Assembly (NCBI GenBank): GCA_035476815.1
Contig: DATILD010000002.1
Span: 1 to 64,000, forward strand
Direction of reading: 5' to 3'
DNA: 64,000 nucleotides
From: Methylibium sp035476815
Lineage (GTDB): Bacteria; Pseudomonadota; Gammaproteobacteria; Burkholderiales; Burkholderiaceae_C
Shown here: positions 44,017-51,564 of the stretch, one piece after another
How positions within the stretch are numbered: position 1 is the first letter of the stretch
How the letters are laid out: each line of letters starts with the position of its first letter
Position numbers and translations under genes: made by a program
Notes under the pieces: model-generated
Told to the model about the DNA's origin: nothing
The model's input: the letters and a program-made list of their open reading frames with translations, nothing else
Database searches by the model: none

Positions 44017-45014
44017 GCACGTTGATCATCGCCGAGGCCGGCGTCAACCACAACGGCGACCTGGCCCTCGCGCAGCGGCTGGTGGCCGAGGCCGCGGCCG
44101 CCGGCGCGGACCTGGTCAAGTTCCAGACCTTCGTCACCGGCAGCAGCATCTCGCGCGACGCCCCGAAGGCCGAGTACCAGCTCGGTGCGACCGACCCCGC
44201 CGAGAGCCAGTACGAGATGGTGCGCAAGCTCGAGCTCTCGCGCGCCGACCACGAGGTGCTGATCGATGCCTGTCGGCAGCATCGCATCGGCTTCTTCTCG
44301 ACGGCGTTCGACGCCGCCAGCTTCGACCTGCTGGTCGAGCTCGGACTCGACCGCGTCAAGATCCCCTCGGGCGAGCTGACCAACCTGCCGCTGCTGCGCC
44401 ACATGACCCGCCTCGGCAAGCCGGTGCTGCTGTCGACCGGCATGGCGACGCTGGGCGAGGTCGAGGCGGCGATCGAGGCGGTCGAGGCCGCCGGCACGCC
44501 GCGCGACCGCATCACGGTCCTGCAGTGCAACACCGAGTACCCGACGCGGGCCGCCGACGTGAACCTGCGCGCCATGCTCGCGATGCAGCGGGCCTTCGGC
44601 GTCAGCGTCGGCTACTCCGACCACACCCGCGGCATCGAGATCCCGATCGCCGCGGTGGCGCTGGGCGCGGTGGTGATCGAGAAGCACTTCACCCTCGACC
44701 GCAGGCTGCCCGGCCCGGACCACCAGGCCAGCCTGGAGCCGGCGGAGTTCAAGGCGATGGTCGACGCGATCCGCAACGTCGAGCTGGCGCTCGGTGACGG
44801 CGTCAAGCGGCCCAGCCCGAGCGAGCGCAAGAACCGCGCAATCGCCCGCAAGTCGCTCGTCGCCAGCCGGGCGATCCGCGCCGGCGAGCCGTTCAGCGCC
44901 GACAACCTGACGGCCAAGCGCCCGGGCACCGGCATCTCGCCGATGCGCTGGGACGAGGTGATCGGCCGGCCGGCGCCACGGGACTTCGCTCCCGATGCGC
45001 TGATCACGCTATGA
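44013..45014 (+). CDS. legI: N,N'-diacetyllegionaminate synthase (NeuB family)
   Basis: The 333-residue protein has the NeuB TIM barrel (IIAEAGVNHNGDLALAQ, DLVKFQTF, IPSGELTN, LSTGMATLGEVE, YSDHTRG, VIEKHFTLDR). A C-terminal SAF (antifreeze-like) domain follows (ARKSLVASRAIRAGEPFS). It condenses a 2-epimerised diacetamido-hexose with phosphoenolpyruvate to make the nine-carbon acid. The family includes NeuB, LegI and PseI; the LegB/LegC/LegG neighbourhood indicates legionaminic acid. It overlaps both neighbours by four bases. Confidence 0.93.
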   Translation: MSTLIIAEAGVNHNGDLALAQRLVAEAAAAGADLVKFQTFVTGSSISRDAPKAEYQLGATDPAESQYEMVRKLELSRADHEVLIDACRQHRIGFFSTAFDAASFDLLVELGLDRVKIPSGELTNLPLLRHMTRLGKPVLLSTGMATLGEVEAAIEAVEAAGTPRDRITVLQCNTEYPTRAADVNLRAMLAMQRAFGVSVGYSDHTRGIEIPIAAVALGAVVIEKHFTLDRRLPGPDHQASLEPAEFKAMVDAIRNVELALGDGVKRPSPSERKNRAIARKSLVASRAIRAGEPFSADNLTAKRPGTGISPMRWDEVIGRPAPRDFAPDALITL

Positions 45015-46171
45015 AGCGCAAGGTCTGCGTCGTCACCGGCACGCGGGCCGAGTTCGGCCTGCTGCGCTGGCTGATGCAGGACCTGCGCGACATGCCGGCG
45101 CTCACGCTGCAGGTCATCGCGACCGGCGCGCACCTGTCGCCCGAGTTCGGCCTGACCTACCGCGAGATCGAGGATGCCGGCTTCGCCATCGACCAGAAGG
45201 TCGAGATGCTGCTGAGCGGCGACACGCCGACCGCGGTCACCAAGTCGATGGGCCTGGGGCTGATCGGCTGCGCCGACGCCTATGCGCGGCTGGCGCCCGA
45301 TCTGGTCGTCGTGCTCGGGGACCGCTACGAGGCCTTCGCGGCGGCCGCCGCCGCGCTGATCGCCGGCCTGCCGATCGCGCACCTCCATGGCGGTGAGACC
45401 ACCGAGGGCGCCTTCGACGAGGCGCTGCGGCACTCGATCACCAAGATGTCGCAGCTGCACTTCGTCGCGGCCGAGCCCTACCGGCAGCGCGTGATCCAGC
45501 TCGGCGAGGACCCGGCCCGGGTGTTCCTGGTCGGCGGGCTGGGCATCGATGCGATCCGGCGCGTCCCGCTGCTCGACCGCGCCGCGCTCGAGGCCTCGCT
45601 CGGCTTCGGTCTCGGGCCGCGCAACCTGCTCGTGACCTTCCACCCGGTGACGCTGGAAGGCCGCAGCGGCGCCGGGCACCTGCGCGAACTGCTGGACGCG
45701 CTCGACGGGCTCGCGGACACGCGCCTGATCTTCACGCTGCCGAATGCCGACACCGGCGGGCGCGAACTGATCCGCATGGTGGAGGACTACGTCGCGGGCC
45801 GCCCGCATGCGCGGGCCTATGCGTCGCTCGGCCAGCAGCGCTACCTGTCGTGCATGCGCCAGGTCGACGGCGTGGTCGGCAACTCCTCCAGCGGCCTGGC
45901 CGAGGCGCCCAGCCTGGGGGTCGGCACCGTCAACATCGGCGACCGGCAGAAGGGCCGCCTGCGGGCGTCGAGCGTGATCGACTGCGAGCCCGACCGGGCA
46001 TCGATCCGCCGGGCGATTGACACGCTCTATTCGCCGGCCTTCCGACAGACGCTGGCCACCACGGTCAACCCCTACGGCGACGGCGGCGCCAGCGCGCGCA
46101 TCGCGAAGCGGCTGGCCGAGCAGCCGCTCGAGGGCCTGCTGAAGAAGTCCTTCCACGACCTCGCCCGCTGA
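45011..46171 (+). CDS. legG: Hydrolysing NDP-GlcNAc-type 2-epimerase, LegG/NeuC
   Basis: The 386-residue protein has the NeuC/LegG hallmarks: VVTGTRAEFGLLRWLM, DLVVVLGDRYEAF, IAHLHGGETTEGAFDEALRHSITKM, TFHPVTLE and GNSSSGLAEAPSLG. It epimerises C2 and releases the nucleotide, supplying the free sugar for LegI. This enzyme type points to a manno-configured intermediate and therefore to legionaminic (or neuraminic) rather than pseudaminic acid, whose PseG is different. It overlaps legI and is followed nine bases later by the nucleotidyltransferase. Confidence 0.93.
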   Translation: MKRKVCVVTGTRAEFGLLRWLMQDLRDMPALTLQVIATGAHLSPEFGLTYREIEDAGFAIDQKVEMLLSGDTPTAVTKSMGLGLIGCADAYARLAPDLVVVLGDRYEAFAAAAAALIAGLPIAHLHGGETTEGAFDEALRHSITKMSQLHFVAAEPYRQRVIQLGEDPARVFLVGGLGIDAIRRVPLLDRAALEASLGFGLGPRNLLVTFHPVTLEGRSGAGHLRELLDALDGLADTRLIFTLPNADTGGRELIRMVEDYVAGRPHARAYASLGQQRYLSCMRQVDGVVGNSSSGLAEAPSLGVGTVNIGDRQKGRLRASSVIDCEPDRASIRRAIDTLYSPAFRQTLATTVNPYGDGGASARIAKRLAEQPLEGLLKKSFHDLAR

Positions 46172-46180
46172 CGGCCGACG

Positions 46181-47251
46181 ATGAGCGCATCCCCCCCGTC
46201 CTCCGACGCCTGGCGCGCGGTCCTGATCGCCCCCGAGGCGACGCTGCGCGACGCGATGGCCGCGATCGACCGCGGCGGCCGCCAGATCGCGCTGGTCGTC
46301 GATGCCGACGACCGCCTGCTCGGCACCCTGAGCGACGGCGACGTGCGCCGCGGCCTGCTGCGCGGCGCCGGCCTGGACAGCCCGGCCGATGCCGCGATGA
46401 ACCGCCAGCCGACGGTGGCGCGACCGGGCGAGACCCGCGAGGCCATCGTCGCGGCGATGCGGGCGCGCCGGCTGCACCAGATCCCGCGGCTCGACGCGGC
46501 CGGCCGCGTCGTCGGCCTCGAGCTGATCGACGAGCTGCTGCTGCCGCAGGCGCTGCCGAACCGGGTCGTCATCATGGCCGGCGGGCTCGGCACCCGCCTC
46601 GCCGAGCTGACCCGCGACACGCCCAAGCCGATGCTCAAGGTCGGCTCGCGGCCGCTGCTGGAGACCATCGTCCGCGAGTTCGTCGAACAGGGCCTGCGGC
46701 GCTTCTGGATCGCGGTGAACTACAAGGCCGAGCAGATCGAAACCCATTTCGGCGACGGTGCCTGGCTCGGTGCCGAGATCGGCTACCTGCGCGAGACCGC
46801 GCGCATGGGCACGGCCGGCGCGCTGAGCCTGCTGCCCGAGCGGCCGGCCGAATCGATCCTGGTCACGAATGCCGACCTGCTGGTCAAGGCCGACTGCCGC
46901 GCGCTGCTGGCCGCGCACGAGGCCAGCGGCGCGCTCGCGACGATGGCGGTGCGCGAGCACGAGACCCAGGTGCCTTACGGCGTGATCGAGACCGCGGGCG
47001 AGCACATCACCGGCGTCACCGAGAAGCCGACGCTGCGCCACATCGTCAGTGCCGGGCTCTACGCGCTGGCGCCGGCGGCGCTCGACCGGGTGCCGAAGGG
47101 GCGCTTCTTCGACATGCCAGAGCTGTTCGCCGCGCTGATCGCCGAGGGCCGGCCGCCGCGGCACCACCGCCTCGACGGCTACTGGCTCGACATCGGCCGG
47201 CTGCCCGACTTCGAGCGCGCCAACGCCGAGTTCAAGGACGTGTTCGGGTGA
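46181..47251 (+). CDS. ptmE: CBS-domain sugar-1-phosphate nucleotidyltransferase, PtmE-like
   Basis: The 356-residue protein begins with a CBS-pair (LIAPEATLRDAMAAIDRGGRQIALVVD, DGDVRRGLLRG) to about residue 120. A nucleotidyltransferase domain follows (IMAGGLGTRLAELTRDTPKPMLKVGSRPLLE, VTNADLL, DGYWLDIGRLPDFERANAEF). This order matches Campylobacter PtmE, which makes GDP-GlcN for legionaminic acid synthesis. The expected role is to supply the GDP-linked precursor. The other early enzymes (PtmF, PtmA, PgmL) are not in the window. The CBS domains could sense an adenine nucleotide. It overlaps legF by four bases. Confidence 0.85.
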   Translation: MSASPPSSDAWRAVLIAPEATLRDAMAAIDRGGRQIALVVDADDRLLGTLSDGDVRRGLLRGAGLDSPADAAMNRQPTVARPGETREAIVAAMRARRLHQIPRLDAAGRVVGLELIDELLLPQALPNRVVIMAGGLGTRLAELTRDTPKPMLKVGSRPLLETIVREFVEQGLRRFWIAVNYKAEQIETHFGDGAWLGAEIGYLRETARMGTAGALSLLPERPAESILVTNADLLVKADCRALLAAHEASGALATMAVREHETQVPYGVIETAGEHITGVTEKPTLRHIVSAGLYALAPAALDRVPKGRFFDMPELFAALIAEGRPPRHHRLDGYWLDIGRLPDFERANAEFKDVFG

Positions 47252-47940
47252 TCGCCGGCCAGAACGTGCTCGCGCTGATCCCGGCGCGCGGCGGCTCCAA
47301 GGGGCTGCCGGGCAAGAACATCGCGCCGGTCGCGGGCCGGCCGCTGCTGGCCTGGACCGTCGACGCGGCGCGCGGCTCCCGCCACATCGACCGCACCGTG
47401 CTCAGCAGCGACGACGAGGACATCATCGCCACGGCCGCGGGCCTCGGCCTCGAGGTGCCGTTCCGCCGGCGCGCGGAGCTGGCGCGTGACGACACCCCCT
47501 CGATCGACGTGGTGCTCGACGCGCTCGACCGCCTGCCCGGCTACGGCATCGTCGTGCTGCTGCAGCCGACCTCGCCGCGGCGCACGGCCGCCGACATCGA
47601 CGCGGCGCTCGAGCGCATGCAGGCCGCCGGCGCACCGGCGGTGGTGTCGCTGCGCGCCGCCGAGGACCACCCGGCCTGGACCTTCCGGCTCGGCGCCGAC
47701 GGGCGGCTGCTGCGCTATGTCGACGACGCGCAGCTCGCCGCTGCGACGCGCCGCCAGGACCTGCCGCCCGCCTGGTGCCTGAACGGCGCGGTCTACGCGG
47801 CCCGGGTCGACTGGCTGCGCCGCACGCGCAGCTTCGTCGCCGAGGGCACCGTCGGCAGCGAGATGCCGGCCGAGCGCTCGCTCGACATCGACACCGCCGA
47901 GGACCTGCGGCGCTTCGCGGCCGCCGTCGCGGCCGGCTGA
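47248..47940 (+). CDS. legF: CMP-nonulosonate synthetase (LegF/NeuA family)
   Basis: The 230-residue protein has the CMP-sugar synthetase signature ALIPARGGSKGLPGKNI, then LSSDDEDI, LQPTSPRRTAADID and the C-terminal SLDIDTAEDLRRFAA. It activates the nine-carbon acid with CTP to CMP-legionaminate, the donor for glycosyl transfer. The GTG start overlaps the ptmE-like stop. With this gene the pathway from NDP-hexosamine to CMP-sugar is complete (legB, C, H, G, I, F). Confidence 0.93.
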   Translation: MIAGQNVLALIPARGGSKGLPGKNIAPVAGRPLLAWTVDAARGSRHIDRTVLSSDDEDIIATAAGLGLEVPFRRRAELARDDTPSIDVVLDALDRLPGYGIVVLLQPTSPRRTAADIDAALERMQAAGAPAVVSLRAAEDHPAWTFRLGADGRLLRYVDDAQLAAATRRQDLPPAWCLNGAVYAARVDWLRRTRSFVAEGTVGSEMPAERSLDIDTAEDLRRFAAAVAAG

Positions 47941-47947
47941 GACCGCG

Positions 47948-48964
47948 GTGCGCGTCGCCGTCTACTTCGTCGCCACGCCGCTGCACTACCTCGCCGCGCG
48001 GCGCGTCGCGCAGGACTTCGAACGCGGCGCGCGCCAGGTGCTGCTGTGGTACCGGCCGGGCGCGCAGCCCGCGGTGCGCGCGGCCGACTGGCATGCGGCC
48101 GCCTACCTGCCCTGGCCGCGCTGGGACCCGCTGCCCGGCCCGTTCGGCCGCCACCGGCAGCTTCGCAAGAACATCCGCCTCGTCGCCGGGCTGGTGGGCC
48201 GCTGCGACGAACTGGTGCTGCACAGCCCGGTGTTCGACACCGAGGCCGTCAACTACTTCCTGCGCGCGCTGCCGCGGGCCTGCGGTGCGACGACGTTGCA
48301 GGCCCGCATCCTGCCCGACGGACTGGGCAACACGATGAGCCAGCCGCTCGGCCTCGCCCGCCGCGCCGCGCAGTGGCTGCGCAAGCTGCGCCGGCTGGCC
48401 GCGCCCGAGCTCGACTACTGGGTCTACACGGGCGACCGCATCGGCGCCGACGCGCCCTTCTGCGACCGCATCTACGTGCTACCGGGCTTTCCCCACCCCT
48501 ACCCGGCGCACAAGGTCGTGACGCTGCCGCCGCTGGCCGAAGCGGCCGCCGACACGGCGCCGCGTCAGCGTCGTGCGCTGGTGCTGGGCCAGCCGCTGGT
48601 CGGCAGCGGGCTCACCGACGCCACGAGCCTGGCCGAGATCACCGCGGCGATCCGCGAGTGGCTGCGTGCCGAGGGCGTGAGCGACATCCGCTACAAGCCC
48701 CACCCCCGCGACCCACGCCACGAGCTCGCCCACCCCGACTACAGCGTGGTCGAACTCGACGAACCGCTCGAGACCTGGATGAGCCGCGAGCCGCACGATC
48801 TGGTGGCCGGCGTGCACTCCACCGGCCTGCTGATGGCACGCCAGATCTACGGTGGCCGCGCCCAGGTGCGCGGCTTCGGCTGGGACCGCATCCGCTTCCG
48901 CTCGGCGGCGCAGGAGCAGCAGCTGCGCGCCGCCTTCACGCAGGGTGGCGTGACGATCGTCTAG
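47948..48964 (+). CDS. Putative nonulosonic acid (sialyl-like) transferase
   Basis: The 338-residue protein follows legF by eight bases. It begins VAVYFVATPLHYLAARRVAQ, a GT-B-like start. Three short motifs match those of bacterial sialyltransferases: D124-G125 in LPDGLGN, H252-P253 in YKPHPRD and S291-T292 in VHSTGL. The order D(E)G - HP - SS/T is characteristic of GT38/GT52/GT80 and polysialyltransferase-like enzymes. It would transfer the nonulosonate from its CMP donor to a surface glycan. I cannot place it in a specific CAZy family by eye. The stop overlaps that of rfaE2 on the other strand (CTAG). Confidence 0.7.
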   Translation: MRVAVYFVATPLHYLAARRVAQDFERGARQVLLWYRPGAQPAVRAADWHAAAYLPWPRWDPLPGPFGRHRQLRKNIRLVAGLVGRCDELVLHSPVFDTEAVNYFLRALPRACGATTLQARILPDGLGNTMSQPLGLARRAAQWLRKLRRLAAPELDYWVYTGDRIGADAPFCDRIYVLPGFPHPYPAHKVVTLPPLAEAAADTAPRQRRALVLGQPLVGSGLTDATSLAEITAAIREWLRAEGVSDIRYKPHPRDPRHELAHPDYSVVELDEPLETWMSREPHDLVAGVHSTGLLMARQIYGGRAQVRGFGWDRIRFRSAAQEQQLRAAFTQGGVTIV

Positions 48965-49431
48965 CCGCGCAGGCGTTCGACCAGCGACGTGGTCGAGTAG
49001 CCGCCGACGAAGGGCAGCACCCGCGCGTCGCCGCCCCAGCCCTGCACCAGCGGCACCTCGGGCAGATCCTCGAGCCGGTAGTCGCCACCCTTGACGTAGA
49101 GGTCGGGGCGCACGCGTTCGAGCAGCGCCAGCGGCGTCGGCTCGTCGAACCAGGTGACCAGCGAGACGGACTCGAGCGCGGCCAGCACCAGCGCACGGTC
49201 CTGCTCGCCGTTGATCGGCCGATCCGGCCCCTTGCCGAGGCCGCGCGCCGAACGGTCGGTGTTGATCGCGACGACGAGCGCGGCGCCGAGTGCTCGCGCC
49301 TGCTCGAGATAGCTCACGTGACCGCGGTGCAGCAGGTCGAACACGCCGTTGGTGAACACCAGCGGGCGCGGCAGCGTGGCCAGGCGCCGCGGCAGGTCGG
49401 CCGGCGCGCAGAGCTTGTCGGCGGCGCTCAT
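48961..49431 (-). CDS. rfaE2: Heptose-1-phosphate adenylyltransferase (HldE2/RfaE2 domain)
   Basis: The 156-residue nucleotidyltransferase has FTNGVFDLLHRGHVSYL with the catalytic HxGH motif, plus YVKGGDYR and FVGGYSTTSLVERLR. It makes ADP-D-glycero-beta-D-manno-heptose for the LPS inner core. In E. coli this is the C-terminal half of the fused HldE; here the two halves are separate genes, as in other Burkholderiales. The ATG at 49431 begins MSAADKL. An 82-base repeat element separates it from the kinase gene upstream. Confidence 0.93.
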   Translation of the reverse strand: MSAADKLCAPADLPRRLATLPRPLVFTNGVFDLLHRGHVSYLEQARALGAALVVAINTDRSARGLGKGPDRPINGEQDRALVLAALESVSLVTWFDEPTPLALLERVRPDLYVKGGDYRLEDLPEVPLVQGWGGDARVLPFVGGYSTTSLVERLRG

Positions 49432-49513
49432 GACGACACCCCGCTCGCCGGGTACGGCGAGCACCCCTCCGCGAGGGGCGCGCCTTGCTTGGGGCGGCCC
49501 GGCGCGGCGGCGC
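49432..49513. repeat. Intergenic repeat element sharing CTTGGGGCGGCCCGGC
   Basis: The entire gap between the two hld genes is filled by an element with a CCCC/GGGG stem (ACCCCTCCGCGAGGGGC) that ends in a 16-mer (49488-49503) identical to one in the pheA-tyrA gap. Both gaps are 81-82 bases long. Confidence 0.6.
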
Positions 49514-50443
49514 TCATGCGAGCAGCTCGTCGAGCGTCACGCTCGCGGTGCCGAAGCGGCCGACGACGAGGCCGCCCGCCTTGTTGGCCAGCGGCACGGC
49601 CTCGCGCGGCGACGCCCCGGCCGCGAGCAGCACGGCCATGGTGGCGATCACGGTGTCGCCCGCGCCGGTCACGTCGAACACCTCGCGCGCCTGCGCCGGC
49701 ACGTTCAGCGGCGCGCTGCCGTCGAACAGGCTCATGCCCTGCTCGGAGCGCGTGACCAGCACCGCACCCAGCCCGAGCTCGGTGCGCAGGGCCTCGGCGC
49801 GGGCCTGCAGGTCGGCCTCGCCGGACCAGGCGCCCACCACCTGCGCCATCTCGGCACGGTTGGGCGTCACCAGGTCGGCACCGGCATAGCGGCGGTAGTC
49901 GCTGCCCTTCGGGTCAACCAGCACCGGCTTGCCCGCGGCGCGGGCCAGCTCGATCATGCGCGGGATATGGGCCAGACCGCCCTTGCCGTAGTCGGAGAAC
50001 AGCACCAGGTCGTGGTCGGGCAGCGCGCGCTCGAAGTCGCCGGTCATCTGGGCCAGCACCTCGTTGGCGGGCTCGCTCTCGAAGTCGGCACGCAGCAGCT
50101 GCTGCGAGCGGCCGATGATGCGCAGCTTGACGATGGTCTGCAGCCGCGCGTCCTCGCCGAGCAGCGTGTGCACGCCCTCGCGTTCGAGCAGCGTGCGCAG
50201 CGTCGCTGCCGCCGCGTCGGCACCGACCACCGTGAGCAGCGTCACCTGCGCGCCCAGCGTCTTGGCGTTCAGCGCGACGTTGGCGGCGCCGCCCAGGCGT
50301 TCCTCCTCGCGCGCGATTCGCACGATCGGCACCGGCGCCTCGGGCGAGATGCGCTCGACGGCGCCGAACCAGTAGCGGTCCAGCATCACGTCGCCGACCA
50401 CCAGCACGCGGGCGGCGGCGACCTTCGCGGCGTCGGGGCGCAT
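49514..50443 (-). CDS. rfaE1: D-glycero-beta-D-manno-heptose-7-phosphate kinase (HldE1/RfaE1)
   Basis: The 309-residue PfkB-family kinase has VVGDVMLDRYWFGAVERISPEAPVPIV at the start, LGGAANVALNAKTLGA, FSDYGKGGL, VDPKGSDYRRY and the catalytic GAGDT motif with its Asp in VFDVTGAGDTV. It phosphorylates heptose-7-phosphate at C1, the step before the adenylyltransferase. The start at 50443 is two bases from the gmhA stop region, so gmhA-rfaE1-rfaE2 form one operon. These genes supply ADP-heptose to WaaC at 38971. Confidence 0.95.
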   Translation of the reverse strand: MRPDAAKVAAARVLVVGDVMLDRYWFGAVERISPEAPVPIVRIAREEERLGGAANVALNAKTLGAQVTLLTVVGADAAAATLRTLLEREGVHTLLGEDARLQTIVKLRIIGRSQQLLRADFESEPANEVLAQMTGDFERALPDHDLVLFSDYGKGGLAHIPRMIELARAAGKPVLVDPKGSDYRRYAGADLVTPNRAEMAQVVGAWSGEADLQARAEALRTELGLGAVLVTRSEQGMSLFDGSAPLNVPAQAREVFDVTGAGDTVIATMAVLLAAGASPREAVPLANKAGGLVVGRFGTASVTLDELLA

Positions 50444-50445
50444 CC

Positions 50446-51027
50446 TCAGTCCAGCCCGAGCGCGCGCTCGACTTCGCCGCACAGCGTGTGGCCGATCAGG
50501 ATGTGCGCCTCCTGGATGCGCGCCGTCACCGTGCTGGGCACGACGATCGGGTACTCGCACAGCGCCTTCAGCGCGCCGCCGTCGCGGCCCAGCAGGCCGA
50601 TGGTCGCGACACCGAGTTCGCGCGCCGCGTGCACCGCCTCGATCACGTTCTTGGAATGGCCCGAGGTCGAGATCGCCACCAGGCAGTCGCCCGGCCGCGC
50701 CAGGCCGCGCAGCGGTCGCGCGAAGATGTCCTCGAAGCGGTAGTCGTTCCCGATGGACGTGATCGCCGAGGTGTCGGTGGTCAGCGCGATCGCGGCCAGC
50801 GGCCGGCGGTCCTTGACGAAGCGGCCGGTCAGTTCGGAAGCGAGGTGCTGCGCGTCGGCCGCCGAGCCGCCGTTGCCGCAGAACAGCAGCTTGCCGCCCG
50901 ATCGCAGGCAGTGCGCGGCGGCGGCGGCGGCCTTGGCCACGGCGGCGTCGAGTTCGGCCAGCCGCTCGAACAGCGACTGGTGCTCGCGGAGATTGCTCAG
51001 GAACAAGGAGGTCATCGGCGGGGCCAT
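50446..51027 (-). CDS. gmhA: Sedoheptulose-7-phosphate isomerase
   Basis: The 193-residue SIS-domain protein has GGKLLFCGNGGSAADAQHLASELTGRF, ISTSGHSKNVIEA and the C-terminal QEAHILIGHTLCGEVE, all standard in GmhA. It converts sedoheptulose-7-phosphate to D-glycero-D-manno-heptose-7-phosphate, opening ADP-heptose synthesis. The alternative ATG at 51015 (MTSLFLSNLREH) is plausible, since neither start has a clear ribosome site. The DIS/phospho-sugar family also includes DiaA, but the heptose neighbours decide for GmhA. Confidence 0.92.
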   Translation of the reverse strand: MAPPMTSLFLSNLREHQSLFERLAELDAAVAKAAAAAAHCLRSGGKLLFCGNGGSAADAQHLASELTGRFVKDRRPLAAIALTTDTSAITSIGNDYRFEDIFARPLRGLARPGDCLVAISTSGHSKNVIEAVHAARELGVATIGLLGRDGGALKALCEYPIVVPSTVTARIQEAHILIGHTLCGEVERALGLD

Positions 51028-51204
51028 GGCATCGACAGCGATGCCGCCGATTGTCGCCGAGCGGCCCGCCTCCCCCGCCCGGGTGACCCGACCGCCTCCC
51101 CCATCGGCCGGCCCGCCACGGGGCGATGCGCGCGCGGCGCGTGCGGCCTATCTTTGCGTCACGGTGCACCACCGCACCGCAACCAGCCCAGAGGGAGCCC
51201 GATC

Positions 51205-51558
51205 ATGATCAAGCACTTCGCCGCCTTCATCCTGTCCTTCGCCGCCGCCGCCGCCATGGCCGCGGTCGATGTCAACAAGGCCGACCAGGCCGCGCTCGAA
51301 TCGGTCCGCGGCGTCGGTCCCGGCCTGTCGGGCAAGCTGATGGAGGCGCGCAAGCAGACCGCCTTCAAGAACTGGCAGGACCTGATCGACCGCGTCGGCG
51401 GCGTCGGCCCCGGCAGCGCGGCACGGCTGTCGGCCGCGGGGCTGACGGTCAACGGCGAGGCCTACACCGCGGCGGCGCAGCCCGCGACGACGCCCAAGGC
51501 GCCGGCGCCGCGCAAGCCGGCCGCCGACAAGGCGGACAAGACCGCGAAGAAGGGCTGA
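51205..51558 (+). CDS. ComEA-like helix-hairpin-helix secreted protein
   Basis: The 117-residue precursor has a signal peptide (MIKHFAAFILSFAAAAAMAA). Two HhH motifs follow (DVNKADQAALESVRGVGPGL and LIDRVGGVGPGSAARL), then a basic Ala/Pro/Lys tail. The family includes the DNA receptor ComEA, which binds double-stranded DNA in the periplasm during natural transformation. It is longer at the C-terminus than minimal ComEA proteins of about 90 residues. The ribosome site GAGGGAG precedes the ATG. It stands alone between gmhA and the patatin gene. Confidence 0.88.
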   Translation: MIKHFAAFILSFAAAAAMAAVDVNKADQAALESVRGVGPGLSGKLMEARKQTAFKNWQDLIDRVGGVGPGSAARLSAAGLTVNGEAYTAAAQPATTPKAPAPRKPAADKADKTAKKG

Positions 51559-51564
51559 TCGGCC

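Noticed and set aside
41118..47940. Pseudaminic acid (Pse) pathway as the reading of the nonulosonate cluster
   Set aside because: The dehydratase is of the retaining LegB type and the hydrolysing 2-epimerase (NeuC/LegG type) is present; the Pse pathway uses PseB and PseG instead.
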